From Hyphobacterium sp. CCMP332 (GTDB lineage: Bacteria; Bacteroidota; Bacteroidia; Cytophagales; CCMP332): a stretch of 64,000 nt of DNA. The notes beneath the pieces are model-generated. The model saw only the letters and a program-made list of their open reading frames with translations, did no database searches and was not told the DNA's origin. This document shows, piece by piece, positions 33,791 through 42,282 of the stretch. The position numbers and the translations under genes are program-made. The stretch's first letter is position 1; each line of letters opens with the position of its first letter. The DNA lies in assembly GCA_014323545.1 (NCBI GenBank), contig CP058647.1, positions 564,001 through 628,000 on the forward strand. The letters are read 5' to 3'.

Positions 33791-35104
33791 ATGCGTTATC
33801 TAATAATCACTTTATTAATTATTATTTCCAATGTTCTCTCCGCACAAACAGAAGTAGAATACGAAGTCATTAATACACCAATTGGAACAGCATCAAGCCC
33901 TGCAGAAGCTGAAGTTAAGTTGGAATTGATAGAAAGGTTTCAACATTATAATTCAAGAACCACTTCCTCAAATGATCACTTTGACAAAAATATAAATTCA
34001 CCGAAGTCAGCGCTCTTTAGCCCCGATGATAAAAAACTATATGTTCAATCGCTTGAAGGCTATGAAACATTGGTGTATTCAGCTGACAGCTTTGAGAAAA
34101 TCAAAGTAATTGAACATGTTTTTGACAAGGGCGATACTATGCTTTTTCAGGATACTTCAGTTTTTGATTACAAATACAGGTACAGACGTTCGGATTTCAA
34201 CATATTTAGCGGAAAGCCGGTTGAGAGCACATTTTCTCATGATGGCAAATATTTATGGGTGACATACTACAGACGCAGCTTTGATAAAAATGCGGTTTCA
34301 CCAAGTGGTGTGGCCATTATTAATACAGAAAACGACAGTATTGTCAGAGTAATGCCAACCGGCCCCTTGCCAAAGATGATTGCCGCCTCCCCAAACAATA
34401 AATATGTAGCCGTCACACATTGGGGAGATAACACAATTGGAATAATAGATATTTCCTCTAATGATCCACAGTCCTTTAAGTATGTTAAGCAATTTGTGGT
34501 TGATAAGAAGATGAAGCTTGACTTTGATCCAGAAGAAAAAGTAGATCGTGATAATGGTTGTGGTTTTTGTCTTCGCGGTACCGTATTTACTCCCCAAGGA
34601 GATTATTTATTGGTAGGAAGAATGGGAGGAAACGGAGGGATAGCAATATTTAATATGGATTCTTTGGAATATAAAGGGTCTGTATGGGGAATGAAAATCA
34701 ATATTCGTCATTTGGTAATTAATAATGATTGGTTAATCCTGAGTAGTAATATTCCTGGCTATGTCCAAAAGGCCAAATATCAGGATGTCATTAATGCCCG
34801 TTTAAACTGTGATAGTAAGATGTGCTATTTTAAAGAATGGGAATCTGTATTTGCCGGAAAAGGTTTGAGAACAATATCTGCAAGTTCAGATGGTAAATAC
34901 ATTTTTGCATGTGCTAATAATGAAAGTAAAATCGCTGTGGTCAGGAGTAGTGATATGAAAGTGATTTCAGAAATTCCAGTAGATTCGTTTCCCGTAGGAA
35001 TGGATCTGAGCAATAACGATAAACTATTAGTTGTTACAAGTCAGGGAAGAAGCAGTGTAGGTGGCGGTAATTCAGTAATGGTTTTCAAAGTGGAATATCC
35101 ATAG
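33791..35104 (+). CDS. exported beta-propeller protein (YncE/WD40-like repeats)
   Basis: The 437-residue product has a signal peptide (MRYLIITLLIIISNVLSA) and about five to seven blades of the YncE/lactonase-like kind: repeated segments such as LFSPDDKKLYVQSLE, TFSHDGKYLWVTYY, AASPNNKYVAVTHW, SASSDGKYIFACA and LSNNDKLLVVTSQG. Such proteins bind surfaces or ligands in the periplasm or outside. It has no sorting domain. No enzyme motif is recognised. Flanked by the M23 gene and a MerR-type regulator; no functional link seen. Confidence 0.82.
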   Translation: MRYLIITLLIIISNVLSAQTEVEYEVINTPIGTASSPAEAEVKLELIERFQHYNSRTTSSNDHFDKNINSPKSALFSPDDKKLYVQSLEGYETLVYSADSFEKIKVIEHVFDKGDTMLFQDTSVFDYKYRYRRSDFNIFSGKPVESTFSHDGKYLWVTYYRRSFDKNAVSPSGVAIINTENDSIVRVMPTGPLPKMIAASPNNKYVAVTHWGDNTIGIIDISSNDPQSFKYVKQFVVDKKMKLDFDPEEKVDRDNGCGFCLRGTVFTPQGDYLLVGRMGGNGGIAIFNMDSLEYKGSVWGMKINIRHLVINNDWLILSSNIPGYVQKAKYQDVINARLNCDSKMCYFKEWESVFAGKGLRTISASSDGKYIFACANNESKIAVVRSSDMKVISEIPVDSFPVGMDLSNNDKLLVVTSQGRSSVGGGNSVMVFKVEYP

Positions 35105-35171
35105 TTCACGAATTGGAATTTTATTTCCACGGATAAATACATAATTTTCAGAAAAGATAATTTAATTTCCC

Positions 35172-35510
35172 ATGCCCTACAAAGAAAAACCTATCCTTAA
35201 AAAATATTATAATATAGGCGAAGTTGCAGATATGTTTGGCGTTGCAACATCATTATTGCGTTTTTGGGAAAAAGAATTTGATGAAGTCAATCCAAAAAAG
35301 AACAGGAATGGCAAAAGACAATACACTCAAAAAGATATAGACAGTATTAAACTGATTTATCACCTTGTCAAAGAAAAGGGCTATACTTTAGCCGGCGCCA
35401 GAGATATCATCAAATCACAAAGCAATAAATCAAAAAACAAACTGGATGTAATTTCTTCATTAAAAGATGTGAGAAACTTTCTTACCGATCTTCGCGCAAA
35501 CATATCATAA
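35172..35510 (+). CDS. MerR family transcriptional regulator
   Basis: This 112-residue protein is mainly the winged helix-turn-helix of the MerR family (about 10-80: YYNIGEVADMFGVATSLLR, the RFWEKEF turn, and a Tyr-Thr wing followed by DIDSIKLIYHLVKEKGYTL). It is short and lacks an obvious effector-binding domain or metal-binding cysteines, like the MerR-type regulators widespread in Bacteroidota upstream of dprA or peptidase genes. Target genes are not evident; dprA begins 3 bases after its stop, so they are probably one transcript. Confidence 0.88.
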   Translation: MPYKEKPILKKYYNIGEVADMFGVATSLLRFWEKEFDEVNPKKNRNGKRQYTQKDIDSIKLIYHLVKEKGYTLAGARDIIKSQSNKSKNKLDVISSLKDVRNFLTDLRANIS

Positions 35511-35513
35511 TTC

Positions 35514-36623
35514 ATGCAGGAAGAGCTAATATACAAATTGGCTCTCAGCCTAATACCTGGTATTGGGGGCTATACATTTAAGCAACTAATATCCTATTGT
35601 GGATGTGCAAAAGAGGTTTTTCAAGCTCATCCTGCCAGAGTATTAAGAATTCCGGGAATTGGTGCACATACACATGCCTTGATTAAAAACAATGCCTCTT
35701 TGAAGGATGCTCAAAGGGTTTTCGACTATTGTGAAAAACAAAAGATCAAAATTTTATTTCACTCAGACCCTGAATACCCCAAAAGAATTAAAAATATACC
35801 CGACGCTCCTTCGGTATTATACTTTAAAGGAAATTGCGACTTGAATGCCAAAAAAGCCATAAGCATAGTTGGTACAAGAAATGCCAGCAATTATGGAATC
35901 GAAGTTTGCAAAGAGATTGTCGGACAATTAAAAAAGCATAATACATTAATTATCAGTGGTCTGGCCTATGGTATTGATATCACTGCTCATAAAGAATCAA
36001 TTAATCAAAAATTAACTACGGTCGGTGTGCTAGCAGGAGGTATTGACAAAATTTATCCGGCTTCACATAAAGTATTCGCTGAAAAAATGATTAAAAATGG
36101 AGGGCTTTTGACTGAACACCCTCCCGGTACAATACCGGATGCGCCAAAATTCCCCGCTAGAAATAGAATCATTGCTGCCTTTTGTGATGCAGTAATTGTG
36201 GTAGAAGCGGCGAAAAAAGGCGGTGCTTTGATCACCGCAGATTTGGCCAATGGCTATAACAAAGACGTTTTTGCAGTCCCTGGAAATATTTATAATACTT
36301 ATAGTGAAGGCTGCAATAATATAATTAAACAACATAAAGCCAATATTTTCACCAATATTACAGATCTCGAGTATTATTTAAATTGGGATCAGGAAACTGA
36401 AAGTGTAAAAAAAACAGAGATAGATTTAGAGGAATTACAAAAGGATGAAAAAAGTATAATTATTGAACTAAAAAAAAACAATTCTATTATTATTGACCAA
36501 TTAGCATGGAATACTCAAATCCCTGTTCATAAATTAGCATCAATTCTCTTAAATCTCGAATTTAGAGGATTGATAAATTCCTTACCCGGTAAGAAATATT
36601 CACTTTCTGAAGTTTATAAATGA
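35514..36623 (+). CDS. dprA: DNA-processing protein DprA
   Basis: DprA binds incoming single-stranded DNA in natural transformation and loads RecA. The 369-residue protein has an N-terminal helix-hairpin-helix-like part (LIPGIGGYTFKQL, then RIPGIGAHT), the Rossmann-like core with SIVGTRNASNYG (about 116-127), ISGLAYGIDITAH (about 145-157), FPARNRIIAA and EAAKKGGALITA, and a C-terminal winged-helix-like region (about 300-369, with PVHKLASILLNLEFRGLI). It follows the MerR gene closely and overlaps the next lipoprotein gene by 4 bases. Confidence 0.95.
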   Translation: MQEELIYKLALSLIPGIGGYTFKQLISYCGCAKEVFQAHPARVLRIPGIGAHTHALIKNNASLKDAQRVFDYCEKQKIKILFHSDPEYPKRIKNIPDAPSVLYFKGNCDLNAKKAISIVGTRNASNYGIEVCKEIVGQLKKHNTLIISGLAYGIDITAHKESINQKLTTVGVLAGGIDKIYPASHKVFAEKMIKNGGLLTEHPPGTIPDAPKFPARNRIIAAFCDAVIVVEAAKKGGALITADLANGYNKDVFAVPGNIYNTYSEGCNNIIKQHKANIFTNITDLEYYLNWDQETESVKKTEIDLEELQKDEKSIIIELKKNNSIIIDQLAWNTQIPVHKLASILLNLEFRGLINSLPGKKYSLSEVYK

Positions 36624-37699
36624 ACAAAGCCAAAGTAATTTTCACAGTATTTTTAGTATTTATACTTTTTTCCTGTAGTACTGAGGAAAAATCCTCAGGA
36701 GGTCAGCCTGAAGCAGTAATTGAGGAATATAATTTAAATACACAGACCAATTTGGTTGTTTTCTTTATACCTGGATTAGATCAGGATATTTTTAGCTTGT
36801 TATTAGACGACCCTAATTCAGAGAACCTGCGAAATTTTAAACAATTGGGCACTTATGAACCAATAAGTTATTTCGATGACTATTCTGACATAAGTTCTAA
36901 TATGACAGCACTAATGTCTGGTAAAACAACTTTAATAGGGCATTTGGGTATTGATAAGGATTCAGTGGTCAATAAAACATGGATTTCGGATTTTGAAGAA
37001 TCAGAATATCAAATATCAATCATTTGTGACGGCAGTCTTGGTTCTAAATTAATAGGTGCAGTTTTCCCTGGAAAAACAGAAAATATTCCATTCCCAGAGC
37101 ATGCCGCATTAAACCTGATAAAACATCAACCTGATTTTTTTTGGGGAATGGGAACAAATTTGTTTTCAAGAAGAGTAGATCGAAAAAATTTACTTGAAGA
37201 ACTCGGAATTAAAAACTACAACATTAGTCTTGATATAAATAAAGTTAAGATAAAGGGAAGTCAAAAATTTGCAGGTATATACAATAATTTTAGCATTCCA
37301 GACTCTGTTGATTTAGTAATGGAGGGCTTAAAAAACTGGTCGAGAATTAGAAACACAGATTCTCACGTATTGATTTTGACTTATACAGGTTTGGAAAAAT
37401 TACTTGAAACTCAAAGTAAAAATAATTTATACAGAATAAATTCATATATAGACTATATAGTCAATATTGAAGGGTTTAATTCGGAGTCATATCTGTTTTT
37501 ATTGATCAATCCTTTTCAGAATTACGATAGAGTTTTTGAAATTAGCAAGGGAGACACAATTATATATTCATCTAAGGCGCTCAATTACAACCAATTAAAC
37601 AACAATATCTGGGCATACGGTGTACATAGCGAAATTTTCGGTGGTAATTATCAGAATACCGATTTGTATAGAAAGATAACCGGAATAATAAAAGAGTGA
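36620..37699 (+). CDS. alkaline-phosphatase-like lipoprotein, apparently degenerate
   Basis: The 359-residue product has a lipoprotein signal (LVFILFSC, Cys19). The overall run of segments resembles the alkaline phosphatase superfamily: LVVFFIPGLDQD near 46-57 where the family has the first metal Asp, ISSNMTALMSGKTTLIGHLGID (about 94-115, like the nucleophile Ser/Thr followed by ATG-like GK and GHIG), and YGVHSEIFGG with QNTDLYRKI near the end. The family's Asp-His metal motif (as in TADHG) is not seen; the equivalent place reads LLINPFQNYD. It may be an inactive relative. It overlaps dprA by 4 bases. Confidence 0.5.
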   Translation: MNKAKVIFTVFLVFILFSCSTEEKSSGGQPEAVIEEYNLNTQTNLVVFFIPGLDQDIFSLLLDDPNSENLRNFKQLGTYEPISYFDDYSDISSNMTALMSGKTTLIGHLGIDKDSVVNKTWISDFEESEYQISIICDGSLGSKLIGAVFPGKTENIPFPEHAALNLIKHQPDFFWGMGTNLFSRRVDRKNLLEELGIKNYNISLDINKVKIKGSQKFAGIYNNFSIPDSVDLVMEGLKNWSRIRNTDSHVLILTYTGLEKLLETQSKNNLYRINSYIDYIVNIEGFNSESYLFLLINPFQNYDRVFEISKGDTIIYSSKALNYNQLNNNIWAYGVHSEIFGGNYQNTDLYRKITGIIKE

Positions 37700-37718
37700 G
37701 CCTTTTATTCAAAAAGGC
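37700..37718. terminator. weak hairpin between convergent genes
   Basis: GCCTTTT (37700-37706) and AAAAGGC (37712-37718) can form an AT-rich 7-bp stem between the convergent ends of the phosphatase-like gene and giant protein D. No long T tract follows on either strand, so it is only a candidate bidirectional terminator. Confidence 0.35.
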
Positions 37719-37749
37719 CACATAATTTAAATTTACTCGATTTTCACAT

Positions 37750-40700
37750 TTAGAATGTATCCAGGTCAACAGGTCTGCTTATGTTAAAAAACTTAACAAC
37801 CTTCTCTCCCAACTCTCCTGCATCAATATGAATTAAGTAAACTCCGCTGGCAACCGGGATACCTTCTTCGTTGGTCAACTCCCAATTCTGGCTGCTAAGT
37901 CCAAGTCCGGGAATATCCTCTGGAATATTTCTATTGAATTGCCTGATTAAGGACCCATTCATTGAAAAAATAGATATTTTACATTTACCCGGAAGGTTGG
38001 TGATTTTTACATTTTTATCAACCTGACTTTGTTCATACTCGGAATAGGCATAGTAGGGATTCGGAACAACCCTTATAATGTCCAAATCGCTTTGTCCTTT
38101 TTCTTTACTCTCAAGAACAGACTGAAAACCACTTGTACTAAATGTATATGTAGGTGGAACTCCACATTCATTTGATTCATAATCCTTCTCAACCCGTAGT
38201 TTTACGCGTACGTCTGTTCTGTCATCCTCAGGAAGATTTGCAAATGCTCTTTTTATTTTCATCATTCCTATCCAGCTAAAAGATTGCTCATAAACAACTC
38301 CATATTGGTTGGATCGACTGATTTTCTGATCTTCAAAGGTGCTATCCATTTGTCTTTGAAATTTGCTTTGTACTCCGGGAATTTCAAAGTCATAAGGCAT
38401 GTTGCTTAGTATGATGTAATGATTATTAAGATCATTTGTATCAGGATTGTACAAAAGATCATTTCCGGAAACTGAATCAATCAATTTATTTTCGGTAAAA
38501 GCCAAATTCAAACGAATCCCTTTATCAATGTCTATTGCATAGCCTGGAAACCATGAATAACCTCTGGAATTCTCATTACTTCCACTTGGAAAGGCAACTT
38601 TTGTACCATCGGGGTTTCCATTTTTATCCACACTAAGCTTCTCACTTTTTTGAGAACGATTTACAACCTTACTAATAATACTTGAGTCAGGTGAGGCCAT
38701 TTGAATTACCATACATCTTGTCCACTTACTTTTGTCGCGAGTAAATACAATGTCAACATTTGGCAGATCCTGTATATAGGACCATCCTTCAGGTTCACGA
38801 ACAGCAACTCCAGGAGCAATACTTTCATCTGAAAATGCATTTTTTGATGAAATCCAAGTTGACCAGCTTCCTTCTAATACATTCTGATAAACATCGAGTT
38901 GATCATAGGTTATAAGTGAACTTTCAGCCTGATCAATCCATGGATGATTATCATAATCAATAGGGATTAACCAATCCTGTAATCTGTTTTCATAAACAAT
39001 ATTGGCATCCTGAAATCCATTCTTTTCAAACCCTTCCTCCCTGTTTTTATAACCCGGATTATATCCTCTTTCCAATTCAAGAGAAATTCCAAATTCTGGA
39101 ATAGTTTGTTCACTTTCATCACTAACAGGAACGGATCCTTTTACAACAAGGCCATCGGCTTTGAGTGTCCATAAATCGTGTTCTACAAAATTGATTGCAT
39201 TGACTATGCTGCTGCTGTCTGAATTTAACCAAAACTTTGTAGGGCGTTTTATTCCACTTCCTTCATACGTTTGCTGAGTTCCATCAATTCTTATTGCGTA
39301 AACATCTCTTACAAATGTTCCATTTTCACAACCGTTTAATAGCCTTACTTCCAATGTTTTAGAAGTAGCCGATTCTAATTCAGGAACTTCCCTTATTACA
39401 ATGGCTTTTCCATTTGTCTGTCTTTTGTAAGGATTGATTTGGTAATGAATTGAATTGCCATCCATATTCACAGTTTCATTGGATAAATAATCTCCCAATG
39501 ATTCGATGGTATCACCTTTGAGAAACTGAAAATTATTCTCAGTGATATCATATTCCAACCGACTTGTTAATACGACTTCAGCATTATTAACACTCTTTAC
39601 CAATTTAGGATCATAAACCTTGATTGAAAGCGGCCCTGAGCCTGATCTATAGACTCTTTTATAAGGCGTTCCTGAAAGGATTTTTTCCTCAACTCCTGTT
39701 TTAAATTCCAAGATATTTCCACCATTCCCGATTCCGCTTTCTGCTGTTATTTCAAACTCATCGCCATATCCCGAATTAAGAATTGTGCCAACACTAGGAT
39801 GAGGAACCACTACTTTCCTAATGCCATTTCTCCTGCCCAGAATAAAAGGCTGTTCTTTCCTATCACCAACATTATCACCTAAATTTTTGAAAGCCATAGT
39901 GGGATTATAGCCATAGGATAAAACAAGGAAGGTATAAGTCTTGTGGTTTACTAATTTCGGATCACCTTCAGCAAAGGCGTCATCAGTAACTCTCAAGGTT
40001 CTGAATATGCCATTATCCTGCCCTTCTACTTTAATGACCGGAACAAAAATATTTTCACCAATCGTTACATCATTTTCATAATTTATAATTCGGGTAACTC
40101 CATTAGCTATATCGCATTGTGCTATTAATCGCGCTTTGTCAGGATTATCCAGATCTGCTTCTGTAACTGTATTATTCGCCAATTGATAGAATAAATAACC
40201 TTCAAATCTGTAAAAATCACCAACATTTGCTTCGAATTCCTTATATGTTTCAGTATTCATCGCCTGACGAACACCTTGATTTACAATAGTAAATTCACTG
40301 GGCTCTATTGTTAATATAATTTCCTTATCCAGTTCAGTGACGATAACATCGGGTGCATCAGGCCCGTTGAGCAATTCAAAGTCATTATCATAAAGTTTTT
40401 GACAGATGTCATCTGCCACCTTTAATTTTCCTAAAGAACCTCTGGACCCGCCGGCTCCGGTTCTTGCCCAGGGTATTCCGATTGTCAATTCATTTAATGC
40501 CCCGGGTTCCAAAGTAAATGGCCCGGCCGACTGAAGCATTCTTCGATCATCCGGTTGATTTCCTGAAACTGTTTCATCCCAAGCAACATTCTGAGGGCCA
40601 CTATACGGTTGTTGCACGTTTCCTCCTAAACCCCAGCCGATTTCGAGGTCTGATTCTCCGGGAAACATAAAGTCGCAGGGGGGGAAGCTTTGTTGAATAC

Positions 40701-42087
40701 CCTGTCCAAGGTCATAAGTGCAATTTGAACCGTCTTTCCACTTATTTCTCAAATAATTAAAGAAGTCTTGTGCATTGTCTGGTTCACCATTGATAGAGCT
40801 TTCACTATTATTATAGTACACGAAATTCGACATGATTATTAACTCATCTATTTCATCCACCTCGCCATCTTTATCATTGTCTATTCCATCACCTTCATAA
40901 ACTTCATATCCCTTGTCAGGTTCATCAATGAAGCCATCTCCATCATTATCTATACCATCGCCTAAAGTGTCCTTATCTGCCCATGGGCCTTCAAAATAAT
41001 CAACACCTACTGATGGCGGATTTTCACCATATCCGGAAATTCCTTCATCAAATTCATCGCCATTATAACAGATTCCAAGGCCTCTGGGCACACAAACTCC
41101 AACATAATCGTCCTCTGCAAATCCAAGGTCAGGATCCACCCACTGCCCCATTCTGGTTTCTACAATTATTCTTGATCCACGATTGAGTAGCCTGTTCCAG
41201 TAAAAGGTCATATCATTTAATACGTCATTGGTTGCAAAGCCAAATCCCATCACTTGAATTTCCATATTTATGGGAGGAGCTGCTCCAATTACACCTCCAA
41301 ATTCCTTAGAATTTCCCTCATCGTTCATTACCCACCAAATGCCTTCATCTCCAAAAATAAAGGGCACATCCCCTTGCAAAGGATCGTAAATTCCGTCTCC
41401 GGCTCCTTCTTCTTCAATTTGTATAAATTCATCAAAAGGGGCCAAATCACGATCCATATCAACAGTTCTGTCATTGAACAAACCATCCGGGGAAGTGATG
41501 TAGGGATTATTTCTTCCGGGCCAGTTCAGTATGGGTTCTGGAATATCTTCCACCGATTGAATTCTGCCTGCCTGATATTCATCGATATAATTTTCAACCT
41601 CATCTCTGCTTATCTTGAAATGTACATCCCATGTTGCACATTCTTCTGTTGAAATGGTACCCCGGTCCGGTCCAGATTCATAAAGCGGGCCCGACCAAAG
41701 AGAATAATTTGTTTGTCTATAAGTATTGGCCAGAACCAGCAATTCTCCTGTAGACTCATCCTGTCCTCCCAGCCAAATTGAGCCGGCATATAGAGAATGT
41801 TGTTTTGGGGCACTTGGGTCGTCTTGTTTTGGAATTTCATAACGTGCCGCTTCGGGAGCGGTAACAGTCCACCACATGTCACCTCCATTATGCAATAAGG
41901 TTCTTACATTGTTTATTTCTAAAACTTCTCTGGAGCTGGATCTGGCACACTGGGCAGCAGTATACTTTTGATTAGCATTAAAACCTTTAGATTTTGCATT
42001 TGAGTGTTTATCAATTTCAGCATAACCGCAATAAGCAATTACCAATGATAAAATAAAGGTCAATACTAATTTTTCTACTGTTTTCAT
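37750..42087 (-). CDS. giant secreted T9SS cargo protein D of the tandem family
   Basis: The frame is open from a GTG at 42114, but I place the start at ATG 42087, because the residues after it form a signal peptide (MKTVEKLVLTFILSLVIAY, Cys/Ala cleavage near 23). The 1,445-residue protein has a conserved N-terminal block (LEINNVRTLLHNGGDMWWTV), two DGIDND-type acidic motifs near residues 370-410 (TSP3/MopE-like calcium-binding pattern), a long beta-rich region and a T9SS type A sorting domain (VVPNPYYAYSEYEQ ... VASGVYLIHID). It is the closest relative of protein C over most of its length. No enzyme motif is recognised; function unknown. Confidence 0.85.
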   Translation of the reverse strand: MKTVEKLVLTFILSLVIAYCGYAEIDKHSNAKSKGFNANQKYTAAQCARSSSREVLEINNVRTLLHNGGDMWWTVTAPEAARYEIPKQDDPSAPKQHSLYAGSIWLGGQDESTGELLVLANTYRQTNYSLWSGPLYESGPDRGTISTEECATWDVHFKISRDEVENYIDEYQAGRIQSVEDIPEPILNWPGRNNPYITSPDGLFNDRTVDMDRDLAPFDEFIQIEEEGAGDGIYDPLQGDVPFIFGDEGIWWVMNDEGNSKEFGGVIGAAPPINMEIQVMGFGFATNDVLNDMTFYWNRLLNRGSRIIVETRMGQWVDPDLGFAEDDYVGVCVPRGLGICYNGDEFDEGISGYGENPPSVGVDYFEGPWADKDTLGDGIDNDGDGFIDEPDKGYEVYEGDGIDNDKDGEVDEIDELIIMSNFVYYNNSESSINGEPDNAQDFFNYLRNKWKDGSNCTYDLGQGIQQSFPPCDFMFPGESDLEIGWGLGGNVQQPYSGPQNVAWDETVSGNQPDDRRMLQSAGPFTLEPGALNELTIGIPWARTGAGGSRGSLGKLKVADDICQKLYDNDFELLNGPDAPDVIVTELDKEIILTIEPSEFTIVNQGVRQAMNTETYKEFEANVGDFYRFEGYLFYQLANNTVTEADLDNPDKARLIAQCDIANGVTRIINYENDVTIGENIFVPVIKVEGQDNGIFRTLRVTDDAFAEGDPKLVNHKTYTFLVLSYGYNPTMAFKNLGDNVGDRKEQPFILGRRNGIRKVVVPHPSVGTILNSGYGDEFEITAESGIGNGGNILEFKTGVEEKILSGTPYKRVYRSGSGPLSIKVYDPKLVKSVNNAEVVLTSRLEYDITENNFQFLKGDTIESLGDYLSNETVNMDGNSIHYQINPYKRQTNGKAIVIREVPELESATSKTLEVRLLNGCENGTFVRDVYAIRIDGTQQTYEGSGIKRPTKFWLNSDSSSIVNAINFVEHDLWTLKADGLVVKGSVPVSDESEQTIPEFGISLELERGYNPGYKNREEGFEKNGFQDANIVYENRLQDWLIPIDYDNHPWIDQAESSLITYDQLDVYQNVLEGSWSTWISSKNAFSDESIAPGVAVREPEGWSYIQDLPNVDIVFTRDKSKWTRCMVIQMASPDSSIISKVVNRSQKSEKLSVDKNGNPDGTKVAFPSGSNENSRGYSWFPGYAIDIDKGIRLNLAFTENKLIDSVSGNDLLYNPDTNDLNNHYIILSNMPYDFEIPGVQSKFQRQMDSTFEDQKISRSNQYGVVYEQSFSWIGMMKIKRAFANLPEDDRTDVRVKLRVEKDYESNECGVPPTYTFSTSGFQSVLESKEKGQSDLDIIRVVPNPYYAYSEYEQSQVDKNVKITNLPGKCKISIFSMNGSLIRQFNRNIPEDIPGLGLSSQNWELTNEEGIPVASGVYLIHIDAGELGEKVVKFFNISRPVDLDTF

Positions 42088-42206
42088 GAGTTTTGTGATT
42101 CGCTTTATTAGCACGAATAAACCATACCATTTTATGAGAATCCATTATTCTTTTTTCATGAATTTACAGAAAAAAACAAAGTAAAAAATGCGCAGATTGG
42201 GGGATA

Positions 42207-42274
42207 TTTAAGCTTTTTTGGAGCTTAAACAGCGTTTTTATATAATTTCTTTATTCAATATTATCAAAAAACGC
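42207..42274. repeat. two inverted repeats in the C-D intergenic region
   Basis: TTTAAGCT (42207-42214) and AGCTTAAA (42222-42229) form a perfect 8-bp stem; GCGTTTTTATATAA (42232-42245) pairs imperfectly with TTATCAAAAAACGC (42261-42274). The second starts 8 bases after the stop codon of gene C on the minus strand and may end or stabilise its mRNA. No clear U tract follows. Confidence 0.5.
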
Positions 42275-42282
42275 CTATAATT

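Noticed and set aside
42088-42114. GTG start for giant protein D at 42114.
   Set aside because: The internal ATG at 42087 begins a good signal peptide; the extra nine residues are not seen in its sisters.
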